Shown one piece after another: positions 8,342 to 18,972 of a DNA stretch of 64,000 bases (position 1 is its first letter; each line of letters starts with the position of its first letter). Source of the DNA: Psychromonas sp. MME1 (lineage in GTDB: Bacteria > Pseudomonadota > Gammaproteobacteria > Enterobacterales > Psychromonadaceae); the NCBI RefSeq assembly GCF_041080865.1, contig NZ_CP160906.1, positions 1,364,001-1,428,000 of the forward strand. Reading direction: 5' to 3'. A program made the translations under genes and the position numbers. The notes beneath the pieces were generated by a model, which saw only the letters and a list, made by a program, of their open reading frames with translations, had not been told where the DNA came from and made no database searches.

Positions 8342-9742
8342 ATGTCAAAAACAGCGATTGTTGAAATTTTCAACAGCAAATTCCCAATCGGAACTACGGT
8401 GACAGTTCAAGGATGGATCCGTACACGTCGAGATTCAAAAGCAGGTATTTCTTTTTTAACGGTTTACGATGGTTCTTGCTTTGATCCAATTCAAGCAGTG
8501 GTTCCTGCTGAATTAGAAAATTACAGCTCTGAAATCCTCAATTTAACTGCAGGTTGCTCAGTTCAAGTAACGGGTGAATTAGTTGAAAGTCCTGGAAAAG
8601 GACAAAATTTCGAGATCCAAGCGACTCAAGTCAATGTACTTGGTTTTGTGGAAGATCCTGAAACTTATCCAATGTCCGCGAAGCGCCATAGTATTGAATA
8701 TTTACGTGAGCATGCTCATTTGCGTCCACGCACAAACATCATCGGTGCAGTAACACGTGTTCGTAACTGTCTTTCTCATGCTATTCATAACTTTTTTTAT
8801 GAAAAAGGGTTCAACTGGATCAGCACCCCAATTATCACGGGCAGTGACTGTGAAGGCGCGGGTGAAATGTTTAGAGTCAGTACTCTTGATTTAGAAAATC
8901 TTCCACGCACAGAGCAAGGCGCGATTGATTATAAAAAAGACTTTTTTGCTAAAGAGACCTTTTTAACGGTTTCTGGACAATTAAATGCTGAAACTTACGC
9001 CTGTGCATTAAGTAATGTTTATACATTCGGTCCTACATTCCGTGCAGAGAATTCAAATACAACCCGTCACCTTGCAGAATTTTGGATGGTTGAACCTGAA
9101 ATCGCCTTTGCTGACCTCGCTGATGCAGCTCAACTTGCTGAAGACATGCTTAAATATGTCTTCAAAGCGGTGTTAACTGAACGTGCCGATGATATGGCAT
9201 TTTTTGCAGATCGTGTTGATAAAGAAGCAATTACTCGCTTAGAAAAAATGATCAGCTCGCCATTCGTGCGCATGGACTACACCGATGCGATTGAAATTTT
9301 ACAAAACTGTGGCAAAGAATTCCAATACCCCGTTGCATGGGGCGTTGATCTGCAATCTGAACATGAACGCTATTTAGCGGAAGAACATATTGGTGCGCCA
9401 ATTATTCTGCAAAACTATCCTAAAGATATTAAAGCGTTTTATATGAAACTCAATGCTGATGGTAAAACCGTTGCCGCAATGGATGTATTAGCACCGGGTA
9501 TTGGTGAGATTATCGGCGGCAGCCAACGTGAAGAAAACTTACAGGCACTTGATAAACGTCTCGAAGAGATGGGGTTAAATCAAGAGGACTACAGCTGGTA
9601 TCGTGATTTGCGTAAATATGGCACCGTACCACATGCAGGCTTTGGGCTTGGATTTGAGCGTTTGGTTTCTTACGTTACTGGTGTACAAAATATCCGTGAT
9701 GTTATTGCCTTCCCACGTGCACCAGGTTCAGCAGACTTTTAA
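8342..9742 (+). CDS. asnS: Asparaginyl-tRNA synthetase
   Basis: Class IIb aminoacyl-tRNA synthetase that charges tRNA-Asn in the cytoplasm. The N-terminal OB-fold anticodon-binding domain ([14 protein letters not shown], residues about 17-100) is followed by the catalytic core: motif 2 in [22 protein letters not shown] and motif 3 in [15 protein letters not shown] near the C-terminus. The frame is intact and 466 residues is the standard length. It is monocistronic and ends in a strong terminator at 9770. Confidence 0.97.
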   Translation: MSKTAIVEIFNSKFPIGTTVTVQGWIRTRRDSKAGISFLTVYDGSCFDPIQAVVPAELENYSSEILNLTAGCSVQVTGELVESPGKGQNFEIQATQVNVLGFVEDPETYPMSAKRHSIEYLREHAHLRPRTNIIGAVTRVRNCLSHAIHNFFYEKGFNWISTPIITGSDCEGAGEMFRVSTLDLENLPRTEQGAIDYKKDFFAKETFLTVSGQLNAETYACALSNVYTFGPTFRAENSNTTRHLAEFWMVEPEIAFADLADAAQLAEDMLKYVFKAVLTERADDMAFFADRVDKEAITRLEKMISSPFVRMDYTDAIEILQNCGKEFQYPVAWGVDLQSEHERYLAEEHIGAPIILQNYPKDIKAFYMKLNADGKTVAAMDVLAPGIGEIIGGSQREENLQALDKRLEEMGLNQEDYSWYRDLRKYGTVPHAGFGLGFERLVSYVTGVQNIRDVIAFPRAPGSADF

Positions 9743-9769
9743 AAAAATTAGATAATTACACTCGATATA

Positions 9770-9798
9770 AATCCGATGTACTACACATCGGATTTTTT
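9770..9798 (+). terminator. Rho-independent terminator of asnS
   Basis: Ten-base stem AATCCGATGT / ACATCGGATT with a five-base loop followed by a T-run, 28 bases after the asnS stop. Confidence 0.85.
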
Positions 9799-9827
9799 AT
9801 ACCTGAAAGGAAAATCGCTATTTTTTC

Positions 9828-9994
9828 TTATACCAACTCCGGTAAGTATGTGATCTAAATTTTGCGTAGGAAAAACAGCTTAATTCAAGGCGTAATTTGA
9901 CGTAAATGGTTATTCCCTTTGCAAAAATTACAACGCAGCAGTAAGTTGTTTTAACCAGTAAAATAAATCAGCTATTTATCGGAATTGGTATTAA
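9828..9994. repeat. MITE-like element with terminal inverted repeats (copy A)
   Basis: The left end TTATACCAACTCCGGTAA is the imperfect inverted complement of the right end TATCGGAATTGGTATTAA, 167 bases apart. The interior holds no open frame but shares the layout of copy B at 50565: an AAGGCGTA segment in the left half, then ACAACGC and GTTTTAACC-like segments in the right half. The right tip overlaps the stop codon of the GGDEF gene at 9991-9993. A non-autonomous mobile element or dispersed palindromic repeat is the likely nature. Confidence 0.65.
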
Positions 9995-12941
9995 TTGATA
10001 GTCACTCTATTTCGCCCAGATTCTTTCGAGTTATACAGCGCCACATCTGCTTTAGCGATGATTGAATGTGCAGAGTCTCCTTCTTGATATAGGGATACGC
10101 CAAAGCTTGCAGTTAAACATCCAACATCGGAAAAATTATATACACTTATGTTTTTTCTTAAATTTTCAGCTAGGTTATAAACACCTTCTTTAGATGTTTC
10201 CGGACAAATCACTAAGAATTCCTCCCCTCCCCAACGACCGACAGTATCAACATGTCTAATATTAGTTGTTAATATATTAGCAAATTCGACCAACACACTA
10301 TCTCCTGCTTGATGGCCATAGCGATCGTTAACACCTTTAAAATAATCTATATCGATTAAAATCACTGCGAAAATATTGCCATAACGTAGAGAGCGTTCCT
10401 GCTCTTGTTGTAATACTCGATCAAGTTTTGCTCTATTATAAAGCCCAGTGAGCTTATCGGTAATAGATAATTTTTTAAGTGTCTCATTATTTTTCTTAAG
10501 TAAATTTTGTGTACGTCTCAACCTAGTGAGGGCAATTTCAGTTTTCTTTTTTTCCCTCCTGAGCGTTCTATTCCACCAAAGTACGACCAAAATAATCACT
10601 AAGGTAATCGACAAAACAAGCCATAAAAGTGTGTAATTTGTGGTTTCAACCATTTGAAAGGAAAACCATTTCTGTTGTGTATCCGTGTGAAAATTAGCAG
10701 GCAATGCTAAATAAGCTTTGCTTAAAATAGAAGCAAGCTCTGGCCATTCTTTAGGCGCTATAAAGCTATAGTCAATACTGCCGTATCCCGATGGTGCACT
10801 AATCTTAAGATTATTAAGTTGCCCATGAACGGCCATGTAATTGGCCACGGCAACATTACCAATATAAGCATCCGCTTTTTCATTATTGACCATTTCTAAT
10901 GCTTTGATACTAGAAGGAACATTAATTATTTGTATTTCGGGATAGTCGTTAGCTAACCACTTATTCGTTAAATAGCCTTTTTCAATCGCAACCAATTTTC
11001 CATTAAGATCGCTCATTTTACCGATGAATGGTGAATTTTTATGGGTGATAATCATCATCGGGTAGGAAAGGTAACTTTCACCGAAAGCGAATCTTAAAGC
11101 ACGCTCTCTGTTTTTTACTGAAAAAGCAAGTGTATCAAAATCATGCCGTGTCCCTTCGACCATATCCATAGCACCAGCAAGTGACAAATTATTAACAACA
11201 AATTCAGCTTTAAAACCAGCATGACTCGCGATGGCAGAAAGATAATCGACTGCTATTCCTGCTGGTTTACCATCACGCAGTAGCTCAAATGGAGGTCGGT
11301 CCGATCTTATTCCAAAGCGTATTATTGGGTGTTCCGCTATAAAATTTTGCTCTGCCCTATTGAGAGAAAAATCAGATGAAGCAAATATCCATTTTTGTTT
11401 AAGTTTTTGAATTTTCTCTTCCGGAATAGCGCTATTTGCCTTTTCAAGCAGCGATTTAAGAATAACATTTCCCTTTACAACCCCCATCGGTAACTCAGTT
11501 TTAGTTGTAACGCCCGCATCTTTAACGTTTATAATCTTAAGATTACTACGCCAATCTAGTTGTATGTAATAGGTTAATCCCGGGAGACTACCTATAACCG
11601 CATAAGCTTCATCATTAGAAACAGCGGCAATGCCTTTGGTATCTCTATCAACTAAGAGTAAATTAATATCCGGAAAGTGTTTTGCTAGGTAACTATGTAA
11701 AAATGATTTTTCAAGTACTGCTACTATTTTACCATTTAGGTCCAACATAGAACGAATGGTTTCTCCCTTGCGAACTGCAAACCCAGTGCTATAAATCAAA
11801 TGATTAAAATTTGTATATTCAACTCGCTCTCTGCGCTCCGGTGTCACCGCAATATGTGGAATAACATCAATACTCCCCGTGCTAAGTAAGTGCATTTGCT
11901 CATTCCACGGTTTGGTGGCAAAACGTACTTCTTTACCTAACTGCTGTGCAATTAATCGCATAAATTCAACAGTGTAGCCAGATGGCTTACCATCTTTAAT
12001 AAAGTCAAAGGGAGCAAAATCATTCATACTCCCTACGGTAATATAAGCTTTTGTATCAAGATATTTTTTTTCTGCTTCCGTGAATACTATCGATTTATAT
12101 TCGCTCTCGTTACTTATCTCCGTTTTAATAAAAAACCATCTATTTTCAATTTCCATTTTAGAAGTACGAGAAATCGCAGCGAGCCCTTTATTGATAATTG
12201 AAATCGCTTCGGGATAATCAGCCCTAAAAGAAAAAAGAAGATCTAAAGTGCTATCAGGAATCAAAGCCACTGTTTTCATAAAAGGGGATTTGGCTTTATC
12301 CACATGATAAATAATATTGGCTTCAATTGTCGCGTCAATATCGCCAACGATAAGCGCATCAACGACCTCTGAAAGCGAGTTCATCGGCACAGCAATAACG
12401 CCTTCGTATCTATCTAATAATGATTTATTAAACTGATTATCAGCTTGGTAGCCAACCCGTTTTCCAGCTAAATCTTGCACTGATTGTATATTTTTAGGAT
12501 TTGTATCTGCGACAATCAACGCTTTTTGCACTGTAAAATAGGGTTTACTATATAGATAATCATGCGCATCAGCAAAATGCCTTGAAGATGTACTGACACC
12601 ATCAATATCACCCGCTTTTAGTTTTGCTACCATTTCCCCCCAAGTGCCAGAGGTTAATTGAAAATTTGCGCCGGTATTCTTATTTATCAGATTTAAAATA
12701 TCATTATCGAGACCGATAATCGTGCCATCGGCCTGTTTGATAATGTACGGTTCCAACTGGAGTCTGAGCCAAGTGTTATGGTGGGATGTGCTTTTATCCA
12801 CGCTTTTTCGCTCTCGGTAAGAGTCACATGGGCAGCATTTACATTGCTAACAATTAATAAACATAGCGTAACGAGCAATGAAGCGATGGTCGTGCTCCAT
12901 TTTCTATTAAAGTTTAATTTGCAACGTCGTTTTTTGGGCAT
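9991..12941 (-). pseudogene. Sensor with three periplasmic binding domains and GGDEF domain, frameshifted at its N-terminus
   Basis: Predicted membrane-bound diguanylate cyclase. In order: signal peptide (MPKKRRCKLNF start, hydrophobic ASLLVTLCLLIV), three tandem family-3 solute-binding domains (about residues 45-270, 280-510 and 520-750, beginning ITLGSDSSW, ITVGSMNDFAPF and IRFGIRSDRPPF), one membrane helix (LLWLVLSITLVIILVVLWW), a short coiled coil, and a GGDEF domain with intact active site GRWGGEEF. The signal peptide and first binding domain are in different frames: near 12753 TGGAACC should be TGGGAACC, a one-base loss that separates GSDSSW from EPYIIKQADG. With that base restored, the protein is about 983 residues. 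No EAL domain. The stop codon lies in the tip of repeat copy A. Confidence 0.85.
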
Positions 12942-13132
12942 AAAGCAGCTCTCGTTCCATCATCTATATTTTTTCAGTTCCATAATCCAAATATTTTTAG
13001 TCAGCTGGTATTAACCTATTAATTATAGGGCAATTTTAAGCCATAAATCTTGAATTGTAATTCAATTGTTAAAATAATGCGTACTAACACAGTAAATCGG
13101 TTATTTTTCAAGGCAGATTAATGGTCTTAATA

Positions 13133-13158
13133 AAAAGCCAACATAAATGTTGGCTTTG
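13133..13158 (-). terminator. Terminator of purF
   Basis: Stem AAAGCCAACA / TGTTGGCTTT with a short loop; read leftward it is followed by TTTTTATT. It lies 30 bases after the purF stop. Confidence 0.8.
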
Positions 13159-13186
13159 TATAAGGTAAGAAAAGCAGATAGAAAAG

Positions 13187-14701
13187 TTAGGCTTCGTTAT
13201 GTAATTCCAAACTAGCAATTTCTTCTTTTTGTTCTTGGATTTTTTTTGCATCCTCACTTCTAAGGCTTGCTAAATAATCAAAATAGTTTTGATCAATATC
13301 GCCAGTCACGTAAATGCCATCGAATACGGAACATTCAAATTCCTTAATATCTGGATTTTGTTTACCAACAGCATCTTTGAGATCCTGTAAATCCTGGAAA
13401 ATCAAGCCATCCGTTCCAATGCAAGCATTTATTTGTTCGACACTGCGATTGTAGGCAATTAACTCCGATGCCGTTGGCATATCAATACCATAAACATTAG
13501 GATGACATACCTGTGGTGCGGCTGAGGCTAGGTAAACTTTTGTTGCACCAGCATCCCTGACCATCTCAACAATCTGCTCTGACGTAGTACCACGTACAAT
13601 GGAGTCATCGACGAGTAAAACTGATTTACCCTTGAATTCCGTAGTAATAGGATTAAGTTTACGACGCACTGAATTACGACGCTGAGTTTGCCCTGGCATA
13701 ATAAAAGTACGACCGATATAGCGATTTTTTACAAATCCCTGGCGATAAGGCAGCCCCAACTCTAATGACATTTGTAATGCAATATCATTAGACGTTTCTG
13801 GAATAGGGATAATTGCATCAATATCAATATCAGCCCATTCACGTTTGATCTTAGCACCTAATTTACGCCCCATCTCCAAACGCGCTTCGTAAACTGAGAT
13901 ACCGCTTAACGTAGAATCGGGTCTAGCTAAATATACATATTCAAAGATACATGGGTTAAGGCTAGTTTGTTGCGCACACTGTTTGGTGAATAATTGACGG
14001 TCTTCGGTAATATAAATCGCTTCTCCGGGCTCAACATCACGTATTACTTTAAAACCAATGGTATCGAGTCCGACACTCTCAGAAGCAACGATATACTCTA
14101 AGTCCCCTTCATCGGTTTTCCGAGAACCAAGTACTAAAGGACGGATTCCGTTAGGGTCTCGAAATGCCACTAAGCCATGGCCAATGACTAATGAAACAAC
14201 ACCATAGGCACCTTTAATTTGCTTATGGACAGCACTAACAGCATTAAAAATATCATCGGCTGATAACTTGTCTGATTCAGCTTTATCTAATTCTGCAGCA
14301 AAAATATTAAGTAATACTTCTGAATCTGAAGTGGTATTAATATGACGGCGAGATTTAATTAAAGATTCACGTAACCACGGTGCATTAGTCAAATTACCGT
14401 TATGTGCTAGCGCAAGCCCCCAAGGTGAATTAACATAAAATGGTTGCGCCTCAGCGGCACTTGAACTACCAGCCGTTGGGTAACGAACATGGCCAATACC
14501 AATCGTTCCTTTTAGACGTTGCATGTGTTTAGATTCAAACACATCCTTGACTAATCCATTCGCTTTACGCTGTTTAAAGTTATCATCTGCGATAGTTATA
14601 ATACCTGCCGCATCCTGTCCTCGATGCTGCAAAACGGTCAATGCATCATAAATACTTTGATTAACCGGTGTTGAGCCAACGATGCCAACAATTCCACACA
14701 T
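13187..14701 (-). CDS. purF: Amidophosphoribosyltransferase PurF
   Basis: Catalyses the first committed step of purine synthesis, glutamine plus PRPP to phosphoribosylamine. The N-terminal nucleophile Cys follows the initiator Met in MCGIVGIVG, the Ntn glutaminase domain spans about residues 1-250, and the phosphoribosyltransferase domain carries the PRPP loop [13 protein letters not shown] near residue 365. The frame is intact at 504 residues. It is the last gene of the truA-folC-dedD-cvpA-purF block, separated from cvpA by 188 bases in which I saw no clear PurR operator. Confidence 0.96.
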   Translation of the reverse strand: MCGIVGIVGSTPVNQSIYDALTVLQHRGQDAAGIITIADDNFKQRKANGLVKDVFESKHMQRLKGTIGIGHVRYPTAGSSSAAEAQPFYVNSPWGLALAHNGNLTNAPWLRESLIKSRRHINTTSDSEVLLNIFAAELDKAESDKLSADDIFNAVSAVHKQIKGAYGVVSLVIGHGLVAFRDPNGIRPLVLGSRKTDEGDLEYIVASESVGLDTIGFKVIRDVEPGEAIYITEDRQLFTKQCAQQTSLNPCIFEYVYLARPDSTLSGISVYEARLEMGRKLGAKIKREWADIDIDAIIPIPETSNDIALQMSLELGLPYRQGFVKNRYIGRTFIMPGQTQRRNSVRRKLNPITTEFKGKSVLLVDDSIVRGTTSEQIVEMVRDAGATKVYLASAAPQVCHPNVYGIDMPTASELIAYNRSVEQINACIGTDGLIFQDLQDLKDAVGKQNPDIKEFECSVFDGIYVTGDIDQNYFDYLASLRSEDAKKIQEQKEEIASLELHNEA

Positions 14702-14889
14702 AAATTCACGCCTTTGTTTTTATAGATAGTTTAAGATTAATTTTAAATATATGTTTCAATCCAACATTTCCCTATTGAATTGGTTGATATTACTTATATA
14801 TTAGGGTTTTTAGCAATCTACTTAAATCCCATAATTTCCACTAATTATTATATTGGTGAATTTATTTCCTAGCTAAAAGCGCATACCCA

Positions 14890-15384
14890 TTATGCGGTCA
14901 GCTTATTTAAAAAACTGGATGAGTTTTCAATATGTTCAAAAAACCATTCAATGATAATACCAAATTGGGGTATTAAAGTAGAATTTGTCCACCATTCTGC
15001 TTGATTTAACGCAGTAAATGAGTCGATGAAAAATAATATAGCGCTAACAATTAATACACCTCGAATAGCACCAAAAACGAGACCGACAACACGGTCAGTA
15101 CCAGATAATCCAGTAACCGTTACCAGTCTGTTCACTATATAATTGACCAGCGCGCCGAGTAGTAAAACTGAAATGAATAGAATGGCGATGGAAACCGAAT
15201 CTCGTACTAGTTTATCGGCTATTTGAGTTAAATATTGCGACAGTTCTGGGTAGAAATTACTGGCTATAAAAAATGCACAAAACCAAGTGACGAGTGAAAT
15301 AGCTTCTTTTGTAAAGCCGCGGAGTAGACTAATAAACGCTGAAAATATAATAATACCGAGAATCGTGAAATCAAACCAATTCAT
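14890..15384 (-). CDS. cvpA: Colicin V production protein homologue CvpA
   Basis: Inner-membrane protein of the CvpA family, linked in enterobacteria to colicin V export and to envelope resistance to bile acids. The 164-residue product starts [16 protein letters not shown], the usual family start, and shows four hydrophobic segments at about residues 5-22, 28-45, 65-85 and 105-122, with the conserved GLVFGAIRG motif before the last. It lies just upstream of purF, the classical cvpA-purF arrangement. Confidence 0.92.
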   Translation of the reverse strand: MNWFDFTILGIIIFSAFISLLRGFTKEAISLVTWFCAFFIASNFYPELSQYLTQIADKLVRDSVSIAILFISVLLLGALVNYIVNRLVTVTGLSGTDRVVGLVFGAIRGVLIVSAILFFIDSFTALNQAEWWTNSTLIPQFGIIIEWFFEHIENSSSFLNKLTA

Positions 15385-15462
15385 TGTTATCCCTAATAAT
15401 CTTTTAACCAGTTATAAACGACCGCATTCTAGCAGAAGTAAAAATGAAATGCTGTAAATTAT

Positions 15463-16086
15463 CTATGGGTTTACCGCATTAAAGGGGATTAATTGACCTT
15501 TCAAATTTGTTAAACGTTTTAACTGAGGCAACTGTTTTTCAAGTTTTTCTTTAGAGACATCGGGCCCCACAAAAACACGCGTTAATTGACCATCAACGAC
15601 TTCAGAAGGAACGGTATGTGCCTGAAAGCCGGCCTTATGCAGTTTTTTTAACAACTGATTAATATTTTCGGCATTTTGAAAAGCGCCCAACTGTATCGTC
15701 CAGGCTTTGTCAGGGAGCGTTTTTTTTATCGATTTTGCTGTTTCAATAGCATTTAACTCTGATTTGTTAGCTTCTTCACCTGTCTCATCATTTTTAATGG
15801 TGACGGTGGGCGCTACTTCCTGAATTTCCCAATCAGTATTATCGATCACATCAATTGGTTCATTCTTTTTATGCTCTACGGAATCAATAAGGTCATGATC
15901 ACTATCTGGCGAACTATCAGCAACGGCAACTTGCGTATGTTCTTTAATAAGCGGTTTAATTGGCGTGGCCACAAATTCATCTTGATAGGTCGCTTTTTTA
16001 CCATCAATGATAGAAGGTAAAAAAATAACCACCGAAGCAACCACAATCGTTACACCAACTAATCTATTTTTGAACTGAGAAGCCAC
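15463..16086 (-). CDS. dedD: SPOR-domain protein DedD
   Basis: Bitopic septal-ring protein; DedD homologues bind denuded glycan strands and support cell constriction. Residues 1-25 form a cytoplasmic tail plus membrane anchor (RLVGVTIVVASVVIFLPSI), an acidic, probably disordered linker follows, and the C-terminal 80 residues make a SPOR domain (WTIQLGAFQNAENINQLLKKL ending RVFVGP). It begins three bases after the folC stop, so it is probably co-translated with folC. The intact 207-residue length fits the family. Confidence 0.9.
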   Translation of the reverse strand: MASQFKNRLVGVTIVVASVVIFLPSIIDGKKATYQDEFVATPIKPLIKEHTQVAVADSSPDSDHDLIDSVEHKKNEPIDVIDNTDWEIQEVAPTVTIKNDETGEEANKSELNAIETAKSIKKTLPDKAWTIQLGAFQNAENINQLLKKLHKAGFQAHTVPSEVVDGQLTRVFVGPDVSKEKLEKQLPQLKRLTNLKGQLIPFNAVNP

Positions 16087-16089
16087 GTT

Positions 16090-17367
16090 TTATCCTTGCG
16101 AAAAAGTTAAAAAATCCGAAACCGTAAAGAAGGATCCAAAAATAACAATAATATCAGATGAAGTCACCCGATTGGCGACGGATTTATAAGCTAACTCTAT
16201 ATTTTCAAAACAAGTTACCTGTTGGTGACTATCCTTACTTTGCTGGTAACTACTCAGCAAAGATTGACAGCTAGCCCCTCTAGCACAGGCTAAAGAGATT
16301 AAATTGCAATCATCAATTTGGCCATTAATCACATCAAAAGTGCCGATAACATCTTTATCTCGCAGCATACCAATAATAGCAAAAACGCGGCAGTTATCTT
16401 TTGCTTGACGTAACTGTTCTATTTGTGAAGCGAGATATTGGGCGGATTGTGGGTTATGAGCGACATCAATATAGAGATCACAAACAGCGCCAGTTACACA
16501 TTTTTGCAACCGCCCCGCCAACTTCGCCTGTTGTATTGCACGACACAACACGCTTTTATCGATATCAAGCGCTAATGCTTCGATAACTGCCAGTGCCGTT
16601 GACGCATTTTGCCTCGGCATTAACGTCTGCGGGATATCTTTAATGGTGCTTTTTCCGCACCAATCCCAACTGGATACTTTATCAGTAAAGTGAAAATCTT
16701 TATTGGCATAGTAAATATCAGCACCAATATCTTTGGCATGATTAACTAGGGATTGTGGTGGCTCATATTCGCCACAAATAACCGGCTTATTTCGGCGAAA
16801 TATCCCCGCCTTCTCATAACCAATTTTTTCACGGTTATCACCTAACCAATCTACATGGTCAATGGCAATGGTCGTTATAACGCTAATATCAGACTCCACC
16901 ATATTAGTGGCATCCAGACGACCACCCAGACCAACCTCTAAGAGAATAAAATCACAGTTCTCTTTTTTAAGTAGCGCTAGACAACCCAAAGTAACAAACT
17001 CAAAATAACTTAACGAGATTTCTTTTCTTGTTTTCTCAATGAGTTCGAATGCTTGGCAATGATCTTCAGCACTTAACTCCTGTTTATTAATGCGTAAACG
17101 TTCGCTATAACGCAAAATATGAGGGGAACTATAAACACCGACTTTATAACCAGCCTGCATCAAAATTTCTTCTAAAAAAGCACAGGTAGTGCCTTTACCA
17201 TTAGTGCCACCGACGGTGATCACCATTGCATCAAAATGAATTAAATCGAGCGCTTTGCCGACTTTAGATATACGCGTTAATCCAAGCTCTATCTCACTAG
17301 GGTGAAGCTTTTCAATATAGCTTAACCACGCTTCTAAGCTGTTGTGCAACATTATCTCGTTTTCCAT
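16090..17367 (-). CDS. folC: Dihydrofolate/folylpolyglutamate synthase FolC
   Basis: Bifunctional Mur-ligase-type enzyme that adds glutamate to dihydropteroate and to folates. The ATP-binding motif VGGTNGKGTT is near residue 50, followed by YSSPHILRYSERLRI and the metal-binding DHVDWLGD segment; the C-terminal glutamate-ligase domain begins near residue 285. I choose the ATG at 17367 (MENEIML), which leaves eight bases after the truA stop; an upstream start at 17403 would overlap truA. In E. coli accD lies between truA and folC; here it is absent. Confidence 0.93.
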   Translation of the reverse strand: MENEIMLHNSLEAWLSYIEKLHPSEIELGLTRISKVGKALDLIHFDAMVITVGGTNGKGTTCAFLEEILMQAGYKVGVYSSPHILRYSERLRINKQELSAEDHCQAFELIEKTRKEISLSYFEFVTLGCLALLKKENCDFILLEVGLGGRLDATNMVESDISVITTIAIDHVDWLGDNREKIGYEKAGIFRRNKPVICGEYEPPQSLVNHAKDIGADIYYANKDFHFTDKVSSWDWCGKSTIKDIPQTLMPRQNASTALAVIEALALDIDKSVLCRAIQQAKLAGRLQKCVTGAVCDLYIDVAHNPQSAQYLASQIEQLRQAKDNCRVFAIIGMLRDKDVIGTFDVINGQIDDCNLISLACARGASCQSLLSSYQQSKDSHQQVTCFENIELAYKSVANRVTSSDIIVIFGSFFTVSDFLTFSQG

Positions 17368-17375
17368 ATTTTCCA

Positions 17376-18161
17376 CTATATATCTAAAAACAACGGGCCA
17401 CAATTTACCTTAGGTAAGGCAAATTCAGTAGGATAGTCAACCTCAACCAGATACAACCCCCCTGGTTTTGCAGTTGCAGCCGCCAAGGAACGGTCTTTAT
17501 ATGCAAGTAAAGTTTGTAACCAGTCAATGGGCTGATTACCACGTCCAATTTCAATTAAACTGCCGGCTATATTGCGTACCATGTGGTGCAAAAAAGCATT
17601 GGCTTTAATATCTATGATAATAAAATCCTTGCGACGGACAATATTAAGATACTCAATGGTGCGAACCGGGCTGCTAGCTTGACAATGCAATGCACGAAAG
17701 GAGGTGAAATCTTGCTCACCGAGGAGATATTGACCTGCCTGATGCATTAACTCGGCATCAAGAGGTACATGATAATGACTTAACCCCGTACGTAGGATCC
17801 CCGGACGAAATTGACCATTATAAATAATATAACGGTAGCGGCGGGCTGTTGCACTAAAACGGGCATGAAAAGAGTCGTCAACCTGGGTCATCCAACGTAC
17901 AGCAATATCATCGGGTAAATTTGCATTCACACCCAATGTCCAAGCGACATCTTTACGTGCCGCAGTGGTGTCAAAATGAATCACCTGCCCTGTACCATGA
18001 ACTCCCGTATCGGTCCGTCCAGCACAACTTACCGTTACTGGATGGTTGGCAACAATTGATAATGCTTTTTCTAACTCTTCTTGAACCGATATCACTTCTT
18101 TTTGGCGTTGCCATCCATAATATGCGCTTCCATCATATTCAATACCCAGTGCGATACGCAT
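17376..18161 (-). CDS. truA: tRNA pseudouridine(38-40) synthase TruA
   Basis: Converts U38-U40 of the anticodon arm of many tRNAs to pseudouridine. The catalytic Asp is in [18 protein letters not shown] near residue 52, with family motifs [15 protein letters not shown] at the N-terminus and [19 protein letters not shown] near residue 200. The frame is intact at 261 residues. It heads the leftward block ending in purF; in relatives fimV lies directly upstream, but here fimV is about 32 kb away. Confidence 0.96.
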   Translation of the reverse strand: MRIALGIEYDGSAYYGWQRQKEVISVQEELEKALSIVANHPVTVSCAGRTDTGVHGTGQVIHFDTTAARKDVAWTLGVNANLPDDIAVRWMTQVDDSFHARFSATARRYRYIIYNGQFRPGILRTGLSHYHVPLDAELMHQAGQYLLGEQDFTSFRALHCQASSPVRTIEYLNIVRRKDFIIIDIKANAFLHHMVRNIAGSLIEIGRGNQPIDWLQTLLAYKDRSLAAATAKPGGLYLVEVDYPTEFALPKVNCGPLFLDI

Positions 18162-18272
18162 TGATAGTTCACCCTAAATTTAAAAGGTGCAGTATAAATT
18201 TTAAAAGCGCTGCTTGCAATTATAGCTGGGGGTTATATATAAAATGTATAGAAATAAATAGACGAGGACGTT

Positions 18273-18767
18273 TTATTCAAGTAACGCTTTGCCATAGCGC
18301 GCTTGGCTGAGGGGGGCTACTTTTAAAACATCAACATTAGCTTCATCAACAATTTGTAGCGCGGAATGAATGGCACTATTATTATTCGCAATAATATTTA
18401 TATCGTACTTATGTTCATGATAATTAAAATAAACTTTTAATATACCATGCTCTAATTTCCAATGACCGTGATAATCCTCCTTATCAAAAACACTGGTAAT
18501 ATAAAGACAATTATTTTCTTCAAACTTCAACAAGATGGACTGATTCTTTTGTGAGGTTACTAACCAAGAATGAGCAACCACCTCCGTTTCCGTCAATTTA
18601 CGTTTTTCTAATTCCCAAAGAATATAATCCCCTTCAGTGATAATAAAAGAGCGAAAGTCATCATCTAGCAAATCCAGCGATAAGCTTTTTTTATTAATAA
18701 ACCTTTTTTCATAGGTAAATAAAATTACCTTACGATCTAAATCTGATAGTAGTGGAAATAGCAGCAT
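18273..18767 (-). CDS. Hypothetical 164-aa cytoplasmic protein
   Basis: Not recognised. The product has no signal peptide or membrane helix. The first third is basic and hydrophobic (LDRKVILFTYEKRF), the rest rich in predicted beta strands with regularly spaced aromatic residues (DYHGHWKLEHGILKVYFNYHEHKYDI), suggesting a small beta-rich fold. The frame is open throughout and uses ordinary codons. It precedes truA on the same strand by 111 bases. An FNR-like sequence lies about 130 bases upstream of its start. Confidence 0.55.
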   Translation of the reverse strand: MLLFPLLSDLDRKVILFTYEKRFINKKSLSLDLLDDDFRSFIITEGDYILWELEKRKLTETEVVAHSWLVTSQKNQSILLKFEENNCLYITSVFDKEDYHGHWKLEHGILKVYFNYHEHKYDINIIANNNSAIHSALQIVDEANVDVLKVAPLSQARYGKALLE

Positions 18768-18891
18768 CTCAATCTCAACGTTACCTCATACTCATATAAG
18801 GTAAAATTAGTTGAGATTAGAGAAACTAGAGTAAGTGAAAGTGATTAAATTTGAGGGGGGTCATATAAAAAGGTAAAGAGATCAGTTTTAG

Positions 18892-18905
18892 TTGATTTGT
18901 ATCAC
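18892..18905. promoter_or_regulatory. FNR-like box between topA and the hypothetical gene
   Basis: TTGAT-TTGT-ATCAC matches the FNR/EtrA consensus TTGAT-N4-ATCAA at nine of ten positions. It lies upstream of the leftward gene at 18273-18767 and downstream of topA. A single match of this quality can occur by chance. Confidence 0.35.
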
Positions 18906-18918
18906 AACCGATTCGGGG

Positions 18919-18946
18919 AATATAGGCCATTTTCACGGCCTATATT
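18919..18946 (-). terminator. Stem-loop after topA
   Basis: Perfect ten-base stem AATATAGGCC / GGCCTATATT with an eight-base loop, 27 bases after the topA stop. There is no T-run on the leftward strand, so terminator function is uncertain. Confidence 0.5.
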
Positions 18947-18972
18947 GTATTCTTCCTGATAACCTGATTTAT

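Noticed and set aside
14702-14889. PurR operator upstream of purF
   Set aside because: No match to the ACGCAAACGTTTNC-type palindrome was seen.
18284-18310. Rightward frame at 17921-18310 crossing the truA start
   Set aside because: Overlaps truA and the hypothetical gene on the other strand; no supporting motif.
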